From Paracoccaceae bacterium (lineage in GTDB: Bacteria > Pseudomonadota > Alphaproteobacteria > Rhodobacterales > Rhodobacteraceae), in the NCBI GenBank assembly GCA_002709405.1, contig PAQV01000007.1:1-64000 (forward strand): DNA of 64,000 nt, written 5' to 3'. Positions 1 through 9,383 of the stretch are shown here, piece by piece; the first letter of the stretch is position 1, and every line of letters starts with the position of its first letter. The notes beneath the pieces were generated by a model that did not search any database, had not been told where the DNA came from, and saw only the letters and a list, made by a program, of their open reading frames with translations. The translations under genes were made by a program, and so were the position numbers.

Positions 1-227
1 CCCGACCCGGTGTCCAGCGTGATCCGGCTGCCCGGCCCATAGACCGTGTTGCGCCCGTTGAGCTGCATCAGGGCCTTGGCCGTCACCGACTTGCCCGAAC
101 CGCTTTCACCGACCAGCCCCAGCACCTCGCCGGGGGCAATGTCGAAGGACACGCCGTCGACGGCCGTGACAAGGCCCTCGTCGGTGCGGAACTTGATGTC
201 GAGGTCCTGAACCGAGAGCAGGGTCAT
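1..227 (-). CDS. Oligopeptide ABC transporter ATP-binding protein (partial, N-terminal part only)
   Basis: The first 75 or so codons of a DppD/OppD-type ATPase read leftward from ATG at 227 and run off the window edge. The visible part starts [13 protein letters not shown] and includes the Walker A segment [14 protein letters not shown], which binds ATP for import by the two permeases encoded just upstream. Its start codon overlaps the stop of the preceding permease gene (ATGA type), so the two are translationally coupled. Signature, Walker B and C-terminal oligopeptide domains lie outside the window. Substrate cannot be told from this fragment. Confidence 0.9.
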   Translation of the reverse strand, partial: MTLLSVQDLDIKFRTDEGLVTAVDGVSFDIAPGEVLGLVGESGSGKSVTAKALMQLNGRNTVYGPGSRITLDTGS

Positions 228-1348
228 TTGCGGGCCTCCGCATAGGGATCGGCGGCATCGCGCAGCCCGTCACCGACAAAGACGAAGGCCATGACCAGGG
301 CGATGAAGAACAGGACGGGCATGAAATACCATTGGTAGTTCAGCAGCACGTCGGCCGAGGTGGTGTTCTGCAGCAGCACGCCCAGCGAAGTCACCGGGTC
401 CTTGAGCCCGAGACCGATGAAGGACAGCGCGGTTTCCGACAGCACCATGTAGGGAAACGAGATCACCAGGTCGACGATGATATAGGACGTGAAGGAGGGC
501 AGCAGGTGGCGGGCGATGATATGGCCCGGGGACGCGCCGCACAGCCGGGCGGCCAGGACATATTCCTGGTTGCGTTCCACCAGCAGGTGGGTGCGCACCC
601 GGCGGGCCAGCGTCGGCCAGCCGATGAAGCCCAGGATGATGGAGATGAAGAAGAACCTCTGTTCGGCCGACCATGTATCCGGCACGAAGGCCGCCAGCGC
701 CATGAAAAGCGGGATCGCGGGCACCGTCCGGATGGCATCGGTGATCATCTGCAGGATGGCGTCGGTGATCCCCCCGAAATAGCCCGCCACGCCGCCGATG
801 ATCAGCGCCATCACGAACGAGATCAGCACGCCAAGCGTGCCCACGGCCATCGAGGTTTCGATGGCATGCAGGGTGCGGCTGAAGATGTCCTTGCCCAGGT
901 CGTCGGTGCCGAAGAGATGGACATAGCCGTCTTCGACCCCGAACAGATGCAGCGAGCCGGGAATGCCGAACATGCGGTAGGCATCGCCCTGGACGAAGAA
1001 CCGGATGTAATGCCGGTCTTCGGTGTCGATCGAGGTCACCCAGCGGAAATTCGTCTCGATCGAGCGTTCGCGCTTGATGCCGTAGATGAAGGGCCGGGCG
1101 GAACAGCCGTTGTGGTCGCAGAATTGCGGCACCTGGGGCGCGCCGTTGGTATATTCCTTGTCGGCCCCGGCAATGGTCGGGTCATAGGGCGCGACGAAAT
1201 CGGAAAAGAGCCCCAGCAGGATCAGGAAGAGCAGAACCCCGGCGGCGATCATGGCCGAGGTATTGCGCCGGAACCGCGCCCAGATCAGCTGGCGCTGCGA
1301 GGCGGTGTAATAGGCTTCGCGCCGCTTGCGGTCGATGGTTGCCGTCAT
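224..1348 (-). CDS. Oligopeptide-type ABC transporter permease, DppC/YejE-like
   Basis: A 374-residue inner-membrane permease. One membrane segment lies near residues 33-53. A periplasmic insertion of about 100 residues follows, and then the family 5 permease core with four to five more helices. The EAA loop that docks on the ATPase is visible as [20 protein letters not shown]. The long insertion after the first helix is typical of the YejE-like subgroup rather than the shorter DppC proteins. The gene sits 3 bp after the partner permease and overlaps the ATPase gene by 4 bp. It forms the membrane channel together with the DppB-like protein. Substrate is unknown. Confidence 0.92.
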   Translation of the reverse strand: MTATIDRKRREAYYTASQRQLIWARFRRNTSAMIAAGVLLFLILLGLFSDFVAPYDPTIAGADKEYTNGAPQVPQFCDHNGCSARPFIYGIKRERSIETNFRWVTSIDTEDRHYIRFFVQGDAYRMFGIPGSLHLFGVEDGYVHLFGTDDLGKDIFSRTLHAIETSMAVGTLGVLISFVMALIIGGVAGYFGGITDAILQMITDAIRTVPAIPLFMALAAFVPDTWSAEQRFFFISIILGFIGWPTLARRVRTHLLVERNQEYVLAARLCGASPGHIIARHLLPSFTSYIIVDLVISFPYMVLSETALSFIGLGLKDPVTSLGVLLQNTTSADVLLNYQWYFMPVLFFIALVMAFVFVGDGLRDAADPYAEARK

Positions 1349-1351
1349 GTG

Positions 1352-2356
1352 TTACCCCATCACCGATTTGCGGACCCGCGGGTCGATGAAGGCCAGCGCG
1401 ATGTCGGTGACGAAGTTCAGCGCGACGATGGTGGCCGTCAGAAGGAAGATGATCGCCCCGGCCAGCTGCTGGTCGTTCGAGCGGGCCAGCGCTTCGAGCA
1501 GCAGCGATCCGGCCTCGGTGAGGGTCAGGATCACCGCGACAATGGGCAATTCGTTGAAGATGCGGTTGAGATCGAAACCCAGCGAATTGACGATCGGCCC
1601 CAGCGCATGGCGCGCCGGGTAGCGCCAGCGCAGCTGGCGACCGTATAGCCCACGGGCGCGGGCGGCGGTGACGTAAAGCTTGTCGTTCTCGTCGAGCATC
1701 AGCGCGCGCACGGTCTGCAGGGCAAAGGCCGTGGCCGACCAGCCCAGGATGAAGACCGGCAGCCAGGCGCGCGACAGGAAATCCAGCAGCTTGGCCATCG
1801 ACCAGGGCGCATCGCGGAATTCCTTGGAAAAGAGCCCCGACATGGAATCCCCGAACCAGACGGTCGAGACCAGCATGATCATCAGGGCCAGCAGGAAATT
1901 CGGCATGGCGAGGCCGAGGTAGGAGACGAAGCGCAGAAGGTTGTTGATGAACGGGTTTCGTGACGAGGCCGCATAGATGCCCACGGGTATGGCGATCAGG
2001 TAGGCCAGCAGCAGCGAGGCAAAGCAGATCGCCGCCGATATCAGGAACTTGTTGCCCAGCAGCTGGCTGATGCCGACCCGGAGGATGCAGCTTTCACCGA
2101 ACTCGCCGACAAAGGCGCCGGCCACCCAGCTGCCCCAGCGCACCATGAACGGCCGGTCGAGACCCAGGCGCGAACGTTCGGCCTCGATGTCGTCGCGGGT
2201 CAGGTTCTGGCCCTGGGTGTTCTTGTAGGCCAGGTAGCGTTCGGCACAATCGCCGGGCACCATTTCCATCAGCGAGAAGACGATCAGCGACACCAAAAGC
2301 AATGTCGTGATGGCAAGAGCCGCGCGAATGGCGACGAAACGAATGAAATTGGCCAT
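1352..2356 (-). CDS. Oligopeptide-type ABC transporter permease, DppB/YejB-like
   Basis: A 334-residue inner-membrane permease with a first helix at about residues 9-30. A periplasmic loop follows that contains the GLDRPF motif seen in DppB-type proteins. The remaining helices carry the coupling loop KLYVTAARARGLYGRQLRWRY. It begins MANFIRFVAIRA at ATG 2356. It lies downstream of the binding-protein gene, from which it is separated by 111 bp containing a strong stem-loop, and 3 bp upstream of the second permease. Together these genes form one leftward operon. The product pairs with the DppC-like protein to make the translocation pore. Confidence 0.92.
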   Translation of the reverse strand: MANFIRFVAIRAALAITTLLLVSLIVFSLMEMVPGDCAERYLAYKNTQGQNLTRDDIEAERSRLGLDRPFMVRWGSWVAGAFVGEFGESCILRVGISQLLGNKFLISAAICFASLLLAYLIAIPVGIYAASSRNPFINNLLRFVSYLGLAMPNFLLALMIMLVSTVWFGDSMSGLFSKEFRDAPWSMAKLLDFLSRAWLPVFILGWSATAFALQTVRALMLDENDKLYVTAARARGLYGRQLRWRYPARHALGPIVNSLGFDLNRIFNELPIVAVILTLTEAGSLLLEALARSNDQQLAGAIIFLLTATIVALNFVTDIALAFIDPRVRKSVMG

Positions 2357-2414
2357 GGAGTCCTGCGCGTCCCTGTTCGGGCCGAGCGTTCCAGAGGCCG
2401 GCCCCTCGGATCAA

Positions 2415-2441
2415 GGACCGGATGGCCTGGCCACCCGGTCC
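2415..2441 (-). terminator. Stem-loop between binding-protein and permease genes (possible attenuator)
   Basis: Two arms of 11 paired bases with a single A/C mismatch surround a small loop: GGACCGG-a-TGGCC pairs with GGCCA-c-CCGGTCC. No T-tract follows on the transcribed strand, so it is more likely an RNA-stabilising or partially terminating structure than a full terminator. Such hairpins between a binding-protein gene and its permeases commonly keep the binding protein in molar excess. That role is inferred here. Confidence 0.5.
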
Positions 2442-2467
2442 CCGGATCATTTGCACAAGTTAAAGGC

Positions 2468-4510
2468 TCAGTTGTCCTCGGCCAGGAACCACTGGGTCGG
2501 ACGATAGGGGTAGGTCCGGTAGTATTCGTAGCTCCAGGTCTGGAATTCCGGCACGTTTTTCAACCCGTTGCGGACATAGATCGGGGCCGGAGCGTTGACC
2601 GTGCCGATGAACAGGAAGCTGTCGGCAAAGTTCTTGGCGATCTTCTTGCCGATTGCGGCGGCTTCGTCCGACCCGGGCACGGCCTGCTGGAAGGCGTTGA
2701 CGTCGTCGATCATGTCCTTGGCGTATTGCGGCGGCTCGATGCCCGAGGCCCCGTCGCTGTCGATCCATTCGGCCCAGCCCATGCCGACCCGGTGCTCGAA
2801 ATACGACCCATACGGCGGCACGAACCGTTCCGAGCTGCCCAGGGCCAGGGCCACGGGCGTGCCCTGCTGCCAGATCTGCACGTCAAGCTCGTTGGCCGAT
2901 TGCGCGGCGCGGTATTCGTCGGGGGTGACTTCCTTGACAGTGGTGGCCACGCCCACGTCCGACCAGTATTGCGCCACCAGTTCGACGACCTCGCCGCTCA
3001 TGCCCTGGGTGGTGAACTGCAGGTTCAGCGTGATCTTTTCGCCGTTCGGCAGGTCGCGGAAGCCGTCGCCGTCGGCATCGACCATCCCCAGCCCGTCCAG
3101 GGCCGCCATGGCGGCTTCGGCGTCATAACCGGTGCCGGCGTCGGTGAATTCGGCCGCGAAATCCGGGATCGGCGAGAAGCCCAGGTAGGTCTGCGGCGTG
3201 CCCAGCCCGAAGAAGGCGATTTCGTTCAGCTCGTCGCGGTTGATCGCCATCGACATGGCCTTGCGGAAGTCGATGCTGTTGAACACCTCGCGCTTGGTCT
3301 CGTCCGGCGAGGTCACGTTGAACGAGAACGCCGGCAGGGCGATGGTCGGCTTCAGCTGGATCGTGTAGCCGCCCTTTTCCTGGTTCTCCAGCAGGATCGG
3401 GGCCGAGGGCAGCTGCAGCGACTGCGACTTGTAGTCGACCTCGCCGTTGACCAGCGCCAGCACGCGGACTTCGTTGTCATTCTTGTACAGCTCGTCCTGG
3501 CGGCTGATGTAGGGCAGCTGCTGGCCGGTGGTGTCGACCTGGAAGAAGTACGGGTTGGCCACCAGCTTGCGGCCCTCGGTGGTGTCGGTGATGTAGATGT
3601 GGCTTTCCAGCGTGGGCTGGGTGCCGTAGGGCAGCGTTTCGGCCTTGGCCGGGTCGCGCAGCATCGGGGTCGGCGTGTCGGTCCAGTCCGAGGCGCCGTA
3701 GTAGTAGTTGATCAGCTCGTAGCCGCTTTCGAACCCAAGCTCCTGCGCCTTGGCGTCAGCATCATCCGACAGGGCAGGGTGGTACTGGCCCAGGAAATGC
3801 GCGGGCTGGAAGGGCTGGGCGTAGGATGTGGCGAAATGCGCCAAGAGGCCCGGCTTGGGCGCGGCCAGCTTCAGCTTGAAGGTCTGTTCGTCGATGATCT
3901 CGACCACGATCGGCTCGCCGCCGGCCAGGACGTAATCCTTGGGCTTTTCGATGATGTTGCTGTCAAGCGCGAGGTTCTCGAAGTAGAACCGCACGTCCTC
4001 CGAGGTGAAGGGGGCGCCGTCCGACCATTTGTGGCCCTTGCGCAGGGTCATCGTCAGCTCGGTGAAATCGTCGTTCCATTCCCACGACTTGGCCACGTTC
4101 GGCACGATGGTCGACAGGTCGTCGGTATAGCGCACCAGGTTGACGTGGCGGATCGACAGGAAGTCCGAGGTGCCCGCTTCGGTGGCGTTGGACAGGGCGT
4201 CGAAGGTGCCGCCATATGTGCCGATGGCGTCGTAGGGGACCACGACGAGGGGCTCTTCGGGCAGGCGCTCGGCCAGGGGGGGCAGCTCGGGGTTGCCCTG
4301 GATCGCGCCGTTCAGCTCGGCGATCTCGGGGTTGGCCGAGAAGTCCAACTCGCAGCCGGCGGCCGATTCGAACTCGGCCAGGTCGTATTGTTGCGGGAAG
4401 GCGCCGGGCGCGACGCCCATGTCATCGGCAACGGTGACGGCCGGGCAATTGGCCTGGGCGGCCGTGGCAAGCAGCAGCAGCGCCGTGGTGGTCATGAAGT
4501 GACGTGTCAT
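2468..4510 (-). CDS. Extracellular solute-binding protein, family 5 (oligopeptide type)
   Basis: A 680-residue periplasmic binding protein that would deliver substrate to the two downstream permeases. I place the start at ATG 4510 because MTRHFMTTTALLLLATAAQA is a clean signal peptide with an AQA cleavage site. A longer in-frame reading upstream has no signal features. Family hallmarks include the YDAIGTYGGTFD start of the mature lobe, FTLTEL-like strands, KGHKWSDGAPFTSEDVRF, and a C-terminal lobe ending RPTQWFLAEDN. At about 680 residues it is longer than DppA/OppA (about 535-545), resembling the YejA-like group that goes with YejBEF permeases. The ligand is probably a peptide or peptide-like compound, but this is not shown by sequence. 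Confidence 0.92.
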   Translation of the reverse strand: MTRHFMTTTALLLLATAAQANCPAVTVADDMGVAPGAFPQQYDLAEFESAAGCELDFSANPEIAELNGAIQGNPELPPLAERLPEEPLVVVPYDAIGTYGGTFDALSNATEAGTSDFLSIRHVNLVRYTDDLSTIVPNVAKSWEWNDDFTELTMTLRKGHKWSDGAPFTSEDVRFYFENLALDSNIIEKPKDYVLAGGEPIVVEIIDEQTFKLKLAAPKPGLLAHFATSYAQPFQPAHFLGQYHPALSDDADAKAQELGFESGYELINYYYGASDWTDTPTPMLRDPAKAETLPYGTQPTLESHIYITDTTEGRKLVANPYFFQVDTTGQQLPYISRQDELYKNDNEVRVLALVNGEVDYKSQSLQLPSAPILLENQEKGGYTIQLKPTIALPAFSFNVTSPDETKREVFNSIDFRKAMSMAINRDELNEIAFFGLGTPQTYLGFSPIPDFAAEFTDAGTGYDAEAAMAALDGLGMVDADGDGFRDLPNGEKITLNLQFTTQGMSGEVVELVAQYWSDVGVATTVKEVTPDEYRAAQSANELDVQIWQQGTPVALALGSSERFVPPYGSYFEHRVGMGWAEWIDSDGASGIEPPQYAKDMIDDVNAFQQAVPGSDEAAAIGKKIAKNFADSFLFIGTVNAPAPIYVRNGLKNVPEFQTWSYEYYRTYPYRPTQWFLAEDN

Positions 4511-4675
4511 TATACATCCCCGTGGGTCATTGTTTTGTCGTGGGGCGTAGCCGCCCTGAACGACACTTTTGTGACGGATGTTCTTCAACGGAAGCGCGGG
4601 GTGAAGCGGCAGGTGTCTCTGCGCGCCGCCTTTTTTGCCGACGCCTTTTTCTTGGGCTGAAACGGGTGGTGGACG

Positions 4676-4700
4676 GTCCGTTTCAAATGTCGAAACGGAC
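4676..4700. promoter_or_regulatory. Perfect 9-bp inverted repeat, operator-like
   Basis: GTCCGTTTC at 4676-4684 is repeated inverted as GAAACGGAC at 4692-4700, with a 7-base spacer. The symmetry and the centre-to-centre spacing of about 16 bp suit a dimeric repressor. It sits 166 bp upstream of the ABC binding-protein start and 450 bp upstream of algD. It is not followed by a T-tract, so a terminator is unlikely. The regulator is unknown. Confidence 0.45.
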
Positions 4701-4763
4701 ATGAATTGCTGCACCGCAGTGTGACGGTCGGCCGGGGCCCGTGCCATCGACCTGGCCTGTCGT

Positions 4764-4777
4764 CCGGACCTGTCCGG
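4764..4777. promoter_or_regulatory. 14-bp palindrome CCGGAC-CT-GTCCGG
   Basis: Perfect 6-bp arms around a 2-base centre. It lies about 64 bp from the neighbouring 25-bp inverted repeat and could be a second operator. In DNA this GC-rich a short palindrome like this can also occur by chance. Confidence 0.25.
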
Positions 4778-5153
4778 GACCGTGAAGGGCGGCAGGCAAA
4801 CGTTAACGGAACCGCACCAATCGTTCACCTATATACAGTCGTCAGCCGGGCCGGCGCGGTCCGCCAGATCGGCGGCTTTTCACCTACTGGATGCGACTCG
4901 GCTCGCAACCCGATGACTCTGCGGACAATTTTTCCGCCAATCCGGGTGCGGCGTTCCGGCGCGGATCCAACGTCAATTGCCACATTCTTGCCTTATTTGC
5001 GCCCTTGGGCGGCCCGAGATGTTTCCCACAAGGCACAGGTGACCATGTGGTTAACAACCGAACTATGGAAACAGTTGCTTGTTAAACGTTGTTCCCCTTT
5101 CGTCATCTTCAACAAAAGGCGCGCATTGAACAGCGCCGTACATGAGGCAGGAA

Positions 5154-6473
5154 ATGGTTAAGATCAGTGTCTTCGGCATTGGCTATGTCGGCGTAGTGTC
5201 TGCGGCGTGCCTGGCCCACAGCGGCCACGAGGTTGTCGCTGTCGACGTGGATCCCGGCAAGGTCGATGCGATCAATGCGGGACAATCCCCCATCGTGGAA
5301 AACGGCATCGACGAGCTGACCCGCGAGATGGTCGCCTCGGGCCGTCTGCGGGCCACCACCGACGCCGTCGAGGCCATCGCGGCCACGGATCTGAGCGTCG
5401 TCTGCGTGGGCACGCCCTCGGCACCCGACGGATCGGTGGGCCTGTCCTACGTGGAAAGCGTGTGCGAGGTCATCGGCGCGGCGCTGAAGGACAAGGAGGG
5501 CTTCCACTCGGTCGTCATCCGCTCGACCATCGTGCCCGGTTCGACCGAAACGGCCTGCATCCCGGCACTGGAGCGCACCTCGGGCAAGACCGTGGGCGAC
5601 CAGATCGGCCTGGGCTACTACCCCGAATTCCTGCGCGAAAGCACGGCCATCGCCGATTACCACGACCCCGGCCTGATCGTCTTTGGCAGCCTGGACGCCA
5701 AGACCGAAGCGCTGCTTGAAGAGCTGAACGCTGGTCTGCCCTGCGCCATCCACAAGGTCGACATCCGCACCGCCGAGATGGTGAAATACACGTCCAACAC
5801 CTGGCGGGCGGTCAAGGTGACCTTCGCCAACGAGATCGGCAACATCGCCAAGGCCAACGGCATCGACGGCCAGACGGTGATGGAGATCCTGTGTTCGGAC
5901 GAAAAGGTCGCTCTGTCCAAGTACTTCATGCGCCCCGGTTTTGCCTTTGGCGGGTCGTGCCTGCCCAAGGACGTGCGCGCGCTGCGCCACCTGGCGGCCA
6001 GCCAGGGCACGCCGGCGCACCTGCTGAACGCCGTGCTGGACGCCAACGCCGCCCAGATCGCCCGGGCCGAGGAAATGGTCATCGAAAGCGGGGCCAAGAA
6101 GGTCGGTTTCGTGGGCATCTCGTTCAAGCCGGGCACCGATGACCTGCGGGAAAGCCCGCTGATCTCGCTGGCCGCCCGCCTGATCGACAAGGGTATCGAG
6201 GTCGACATCTACGACCCCTTCGTCAAGGAAGCCTTCGACACCGGGACCCCGGGCGCGGGCCGTGGCAACGACGGCGTGCCGGACCTGGAAAAGCGCCTGG
6301 TGGGCGACTTGGACCAGCTGATCGACGATGCCGGCGCCGTGCTGGTGGGCAATTACTACAACGAAACCGTCGAGCGCCTGAAGGCGGCGGCCGAGACGCG
6401 CAAGGTCCTGGACCTGACCCGTCTGCACCGCGACCTCGTGTCGGACGGTGGCTACCAAGGGATCTGCTGGTAA
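5154..6473 (+). CDS. algD: GDP-mannose 6-dehydrogenase (AlgD family)
   Basis: A 439-residue cytoplasmic enzyme that would oxidise GDP-mannose to GDP-mannuronate, the committed step for alginate precursors, using NAD. The N-terminal Rossmann motif is GIGYVG at residues 8-13. The catalytic cysteine is Cys-269 in FGGSCLPKDVRAL, equivalent to Cys-268 of Pseudomonas AlgD. The stretch AKVTFANEIGNIAKA-like (here VKVTFANEIGNIAKA) and YYPEFLRESTAI are AlgD hallmarks that separate it from UDP-glucose dehydrogenases. I chose ATG 5154 over ATG 5142 because GAGGCAGG precedes it and MVKISVFG fits the family start. It is the first gene of the nine-gene alginate-type operon and all its key residues look intact. 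Confidence 0.95.
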   Translation: MVKISVFGIGYVGVVSAACLAHSGHEVVAVDVDPGKVDAINAGQSPIVENGIDELTREMVASGRLRATTDAVEAIAATDLSVVCVGTPSAPDGSVGLSYVESVCEVIGAALKDKEGFHSVVIRSTIVPGSTETACIPALERTSGKTVGDQIGLGYYPEFLRESTAIADYHDPGLIVFGSLDAKTEALLEELNAGLPCAIHKVDIRTAEMVKYTSNTWRAVKVTFANEIGNIAKANGIDGQTVMEILCSDEKVALSKYFMRPGFAFGGSCLPKDVRALRHLAASQGTPAHLLNAVLDANAAQIARAEEMVIESGAKKVGFVGISFKPGTDDLRESPLISLAARLIDKGIEVDIYDPFVKEAFDTGTPGAGRGNDGVPDLEKRLVGDLDQLIDDAGAVLVGNYYNETVERLKAAAETRKVLDLTRLHRDLVSDGGYQGICW

Positions 6474-6477
6474 CTCC

Positions 6478-7959
6478 ATGACACGCGCCATGACCCATAT
6501 CGCCTATTTCTCGGTGATCGCGCTGCTGTTCGCGGCCGTGCCGATGGGCTACCTGGGCGATCTCCAGGACATGACGAAGACCCTGTTCATCGTCGGTTTC
6601 CTGGGGATCTGGCGCTATACATGGGCCCTGACCAACTTTTCCCGGGCGTTCCTTTACCGGTTCTGGGCCTGGCCCCGACGCCGGAAGGCCTATCACAAGG
6701 CCTTCGCCGACAGCGGCGCGCCCTCTCATATGTACGTGATGATCACGTCATACATGGTCGACCCCGAGGTCACGCTCATGGTTTATCGCCGTCTGCTCGC
6801 GGCGTGCGCCAATGCGCGTGACGGGGCGACCATCGTCGCTTCGGTCGTGGACGGGGCGGATGAACGGCTGATCCGCCAGATCTACGACAGCTCGCGCGAG
6901 GATCTGTCGAACACCCGGCTGGTCATCGACCGCATCAAGGCCAACGGCAAGCGCGACGCGATGATGAAGGCCCTGCGCATCCTGGCCAGGTTCCATCCCA
7001 CGCGCCACGACATCATGGTCTTCATCGACGGCGACACCGCACCGCCGCCCGACCTGTGGGCCCAGTCCGCCCCGATCTTTTCCGACCCGCAGGTGGGCGC
7101 CCTGACCACCGACGAGGCCGCCCTGATCGACGAGGCGGGCCTGTTCCGCGACTGGTTCGACCTGCGCTTCCACCAGCGCAACGTGATGATGTCCTCGATG
7201 GGGCTGAGCAAGCGCGTGCTGACCCTGACCGGCCGGCTGTCGGTCTTCCGGGCCTCGCTGGCCACCGATCCGGGGTTCATCCGCGGGGTTGGGCAGGATT
7301 ACCTGGACCATTGGCGCCTGGGCCGTGTCGATTTTCTGACCGGAGATGACAAGTCGACCTGGTACTGGCTGCTGACCAATGGCTACCAGACGATCTACCT
7401 GCCCGACGTGCAGTCGGAATCCGTCGAAACGCAGCCGAAACCCGGATTTGTCGACAGCGCGAAGACGCTGATGATCCGCTGGTTCGGCAACATGATGCGC
7501 ACCAACGGCCGGGCCCTGCGCCAGTCGCCGCGGCGCATCGGGTACTTCACCTGGTGGTCGATCCTCGACCAGAAGGTGTCGATGTGGACCACCCTTGTGG
7601 GCCCGATGTCGGTGCTGTTCACGGCAATCCTGCATTCGGCCTGGGTGATCCCGCTTTACATCGGTTGGGTGATGCTGACGCGCTACGTGTTCTGCGTCGT
7701 CATCGCGCTGTTCAACGGGGCTTGGTTCCCGGTGACTCACCCGCCGGTGCTGTACTTTGGTCAGGTCTTCGGAGCGATGCTGAAGACCTATGTGTTCTTC
7801 CGGCTGGACCGGCAGAAATGGACTCGACAAGCGTCCTCGTCGGGCGGAGCCACCACCTCCCTCTTCGACCGCGTAAAACAAATGGAGTCCGTCGCACATC
7901 ACGTGGTTGCCGTGTCCTTTCTGGCCCTGGCGATCCTTTTCCTGAACACTGTCGAATAG
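6478..7959 (+). CDS. alg8: Alginate-type polymerase, glycosyltransferase family 2 (Alg8)
   Basis: A 493-residue inner-membrane processive glycosyltransferase that would polymerise mannuronate from GDP-mannuronate while extruding the chain. Two N-terminal helices (about 7-28 and 33-50) precede the cytoplasmic GT domain, and further helices follow from about residue 375. Catalytic elements are intact: DGD at 184-186 and the DDK at 290-292 in LTGDDKS. LSKRVLTLTGRLSVFRAS and YVFFRLDRQKWTRQ closely match Pseudomonas Alg8. The start at ATG 6478 is preferred. A GTG at 6448 that overlaps algD is possible but would add residues absent from the family. It depends on the Alg44-like protein encoded next. 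Confidence 0.94.
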   Translation: MTRAMTHIAYFSVIALLFAAVPMGYLGDLQDMTKTLFIVGFLGIWRYTWALTNFSRAFLYRFWAWPRRRKAYHKAFADSGAPSHMYVMITSYMVDPEVTLMVYRRLLAACANARDGATIVASVVDGADERLIRQIYDSSREDLSNTRLVIDRIKANGKRDAMMKALRILARFHPTRHDIMVFIDGDTAPPPDLWAQSAPIFSDPQVGALTTDEAALIDEAGLFRDWFDLRFHQRNVMMSSMGLSKRVLTLTGRLSVFRASLATDPGFIRGVGQDYLDHWRLGRVDFLTGDDKSTWYWLLTNGYQTIYLPDVQSESVETQPKPGFVDSAKTLMIRWFGNMMRTNGRALRQSPRRIGYFTWWSILDQKVSMWTTLVGPMSVLFTAILHSAWVIPLYIGWVMLTRYVFCVVIALFNGAWFPVTHPPVLYFGQVFGAMLKTYVFFRLDRQKWTRQASSSGGATTSLFDRVKQMESVAHHVVAVSFLALAILFLNTVE

Positions 7960-7972
7960 GTTGGGGCGAACC

Positions 7973-9370
7973 GTGTCGGAAGCAACGAAGATTTATCGAA
8001 TGAAACCACCCGTTTCGCATGAAGATCATGCGGGCGGGATGGCAGGCGGACTGCGCACGCTGACGGTGGAAACCGTCATGCAGGCGGGGCGGTCGAACCA
8101 GGCGCATCAGATGCCCCTGACCGAAAGCCTGGCCCGGACGATGGCCCAGCCTTCCGCGGCGCCGTCTGTCGAGCCGCCATCAGTCGAGCCGCCGGTCGCA
8201 ACCAAGGCAGCGCCCGCGCCGCACTCAGAGCCGGCCCCCCGGGCGGCCGTCGAGCAGCCGCAACCGATGGCCGCGCCGCAGCCAATGGCCAGCGAGCCCC
8301 TGGCAGCACCAGGGCCGATGGCCGAAAACGCCGCCCGGCCCGCGCTGCCGACCGATTTCGGGATCGACAAGGAACACCCGCTTCTGTCCATCCCGTTCAA
8401 CGTCTTCATCGACGGGCGCAGCTACACGGGCCAGGCGATCTCGGTCACCCAGATGGTCCTGCGCGCCGATGCCGAGGGCACCCTGGGCCAGGGCAGCCGC
8501 CACGTGGCCTGTGTCTACCTGCGCTACTCGAACTTCGGCATCTCGCTGGAGCCCGAGGTCGTGGTCCTGCAGGAAAGCCCCGATGGCGAGGTCGTCGTGC
8601 AATTCACCGATCCGACGGGCGATCACCTGCCGCAGCTGCGCTACCTGATCAACAGCTACATCGCCGGCGACATTGTGTCCCTGAACGGCATGCTGGCCTA
8701 TACCGGTCCGACCGCGCCGAAGACGCCGAAAGCCGCGGCCTCGCCGGAACAGGGCCGTAAGGAGCGTATCAAGTCGCTGTCGGTGCTGGCTCTGTCCGCC
8801 GTGATCGCCGTGGTGGCCGCGGTGGTCGTCTTCACGCGCTACACCACCGGCCACGAGATGCACCCGGTCTTCGTGGACCGCGCCGGCCAGCAGCTGCGGG
8901 CGACCGTTGGTGGCCAGGTCGGCTTCGTCAATCCCCAAGCGGGGCAGGGCGAGGTCGTCTTTTCGGTCAATTCCAACACCGGCGACGTACTGAATTTCCA
9001 GATGCCCTGCGATTGCGAGCTTGACCTGCAGCCGGGCATCTCTGCCGGCAGCACCGTGCTGCCCGCCGACCTGATCGCCACTGTCTATGCCGGCGATGCC
9101 GGGCTGGCCGTGAACACGATGATGAGCGTCAGAGGCCTGGGCCGCGCGATGCAGGGCGACAACCTGTGGCTCGACTTTGCCGATGGACGCAGCGTCCAGG
9201 TTAAGGCCGTGCCCACCGCCGCCACCCGTGCGGCCACTCTTGCGGGCGATCTGTTCCTGCCCGTGAACCTGCGTGCCGTCGAGGACGGCGCGCTGACCGC
9301 CGCCGACATCGGCACACCCGCGCGCCTGCGCATCACCCCCAACCTTCTGAACCGTATCGGGATCAACTGA
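7973..9370 (+). CDS. alg44: Alginate polymerase co-protein Alg44-like, with degenerate PilZ domain
   Basis: About 465 residues: a Pro/Ala-rich disordered region to residue 125, a PilZ-fold domain (about 135-240), one membrane helix (about 270-293), and a periplasmic HlyD-like domain ending in PCDCELD and later strands. LRYLINSYIAGDIVSLNGML matches Pseudomonas Alg44 almost residue for residue, so the family call is firm. The c-di-GMP motifs are gone: RxxxR reads K133...L137, and DxSxxG reads S157-V-T159-Q-M-V162. In Pseudomonas, c-di-GMP on this domain switches on Alg8. Here that control appears lost or rewired (inference). The N-terminal extension is absent from the roughly 390-residue Pseudomonas protein and contains the direct repeat SVEPPSVEPP. 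GTG 7973 or TTG 7961 could be the start. Confidence 0.9.
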   Translation: MSEATKIYRMKPPVSHEDHAGGMAGGLRTLTVETVMQAGRSNQAHQMPLTESLARTMAQPSAAPSVEPPSVEPPVATKAAPAPHSEPAPRAAVEQPQPMAAPQPMASEPLAAPGPMAENAARPALPTDFGIDKEHPLLSIPFNVFIDGRSYTGQAISVTQMVLRADAEGTLGQGSRHVACVYLRYSNFGISLEPEVVVLQESPDGEVVVQFTDPTGDHLPQLRYLINSYIAGDIVSLNGMLAYTGPTAPKTPKAAASPEQGRKERIKSLSVLALSAVIAVVAAVVVFTRYTTGHEMHPVFVDRAGQQLRATVGGQVGFVNPQAGQGEVVFSVNSNTGDVLNFQMPCDCELDLQPGISAGSTVLPADLIATVYAGDAGLAVNTMMSVRGLGRAMQGDNLWLDFADGRSVQVKAVPTAATRAATLAGDLFLPVNLRAVEDGALTAADIGTPARLRITPNLLNRIGIN

Positions 9371-9383
9371 GGAGCTGCCCCCC

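Larger units (their letters stand above)
4511..5153. other. Divergent intergenic region between ABC binding protein and algD
   Basis: About 640 bp without a convincing gene. It must carry the leftward promoter of the ABC operon and the rightward promoter of the alginate-type operon. It contains two clear inverted repeats, listed separately, and AT-rich stretches near 5040-5110, just ahead of algD. I could not identify a convincing -35/-10 pair or an AlgU-type promoter by eye. Short open frames here have neither ribosome sites nor recognisable products. Confidence 0.6.

Noticed and set aside
2726-4660. Plus-strand open frame opposite the first binding-protein gene
   Set aside because: Val/Gly/Arg-rich antisense artefact; the minus-strand gene has a signal peptide and family motifs.
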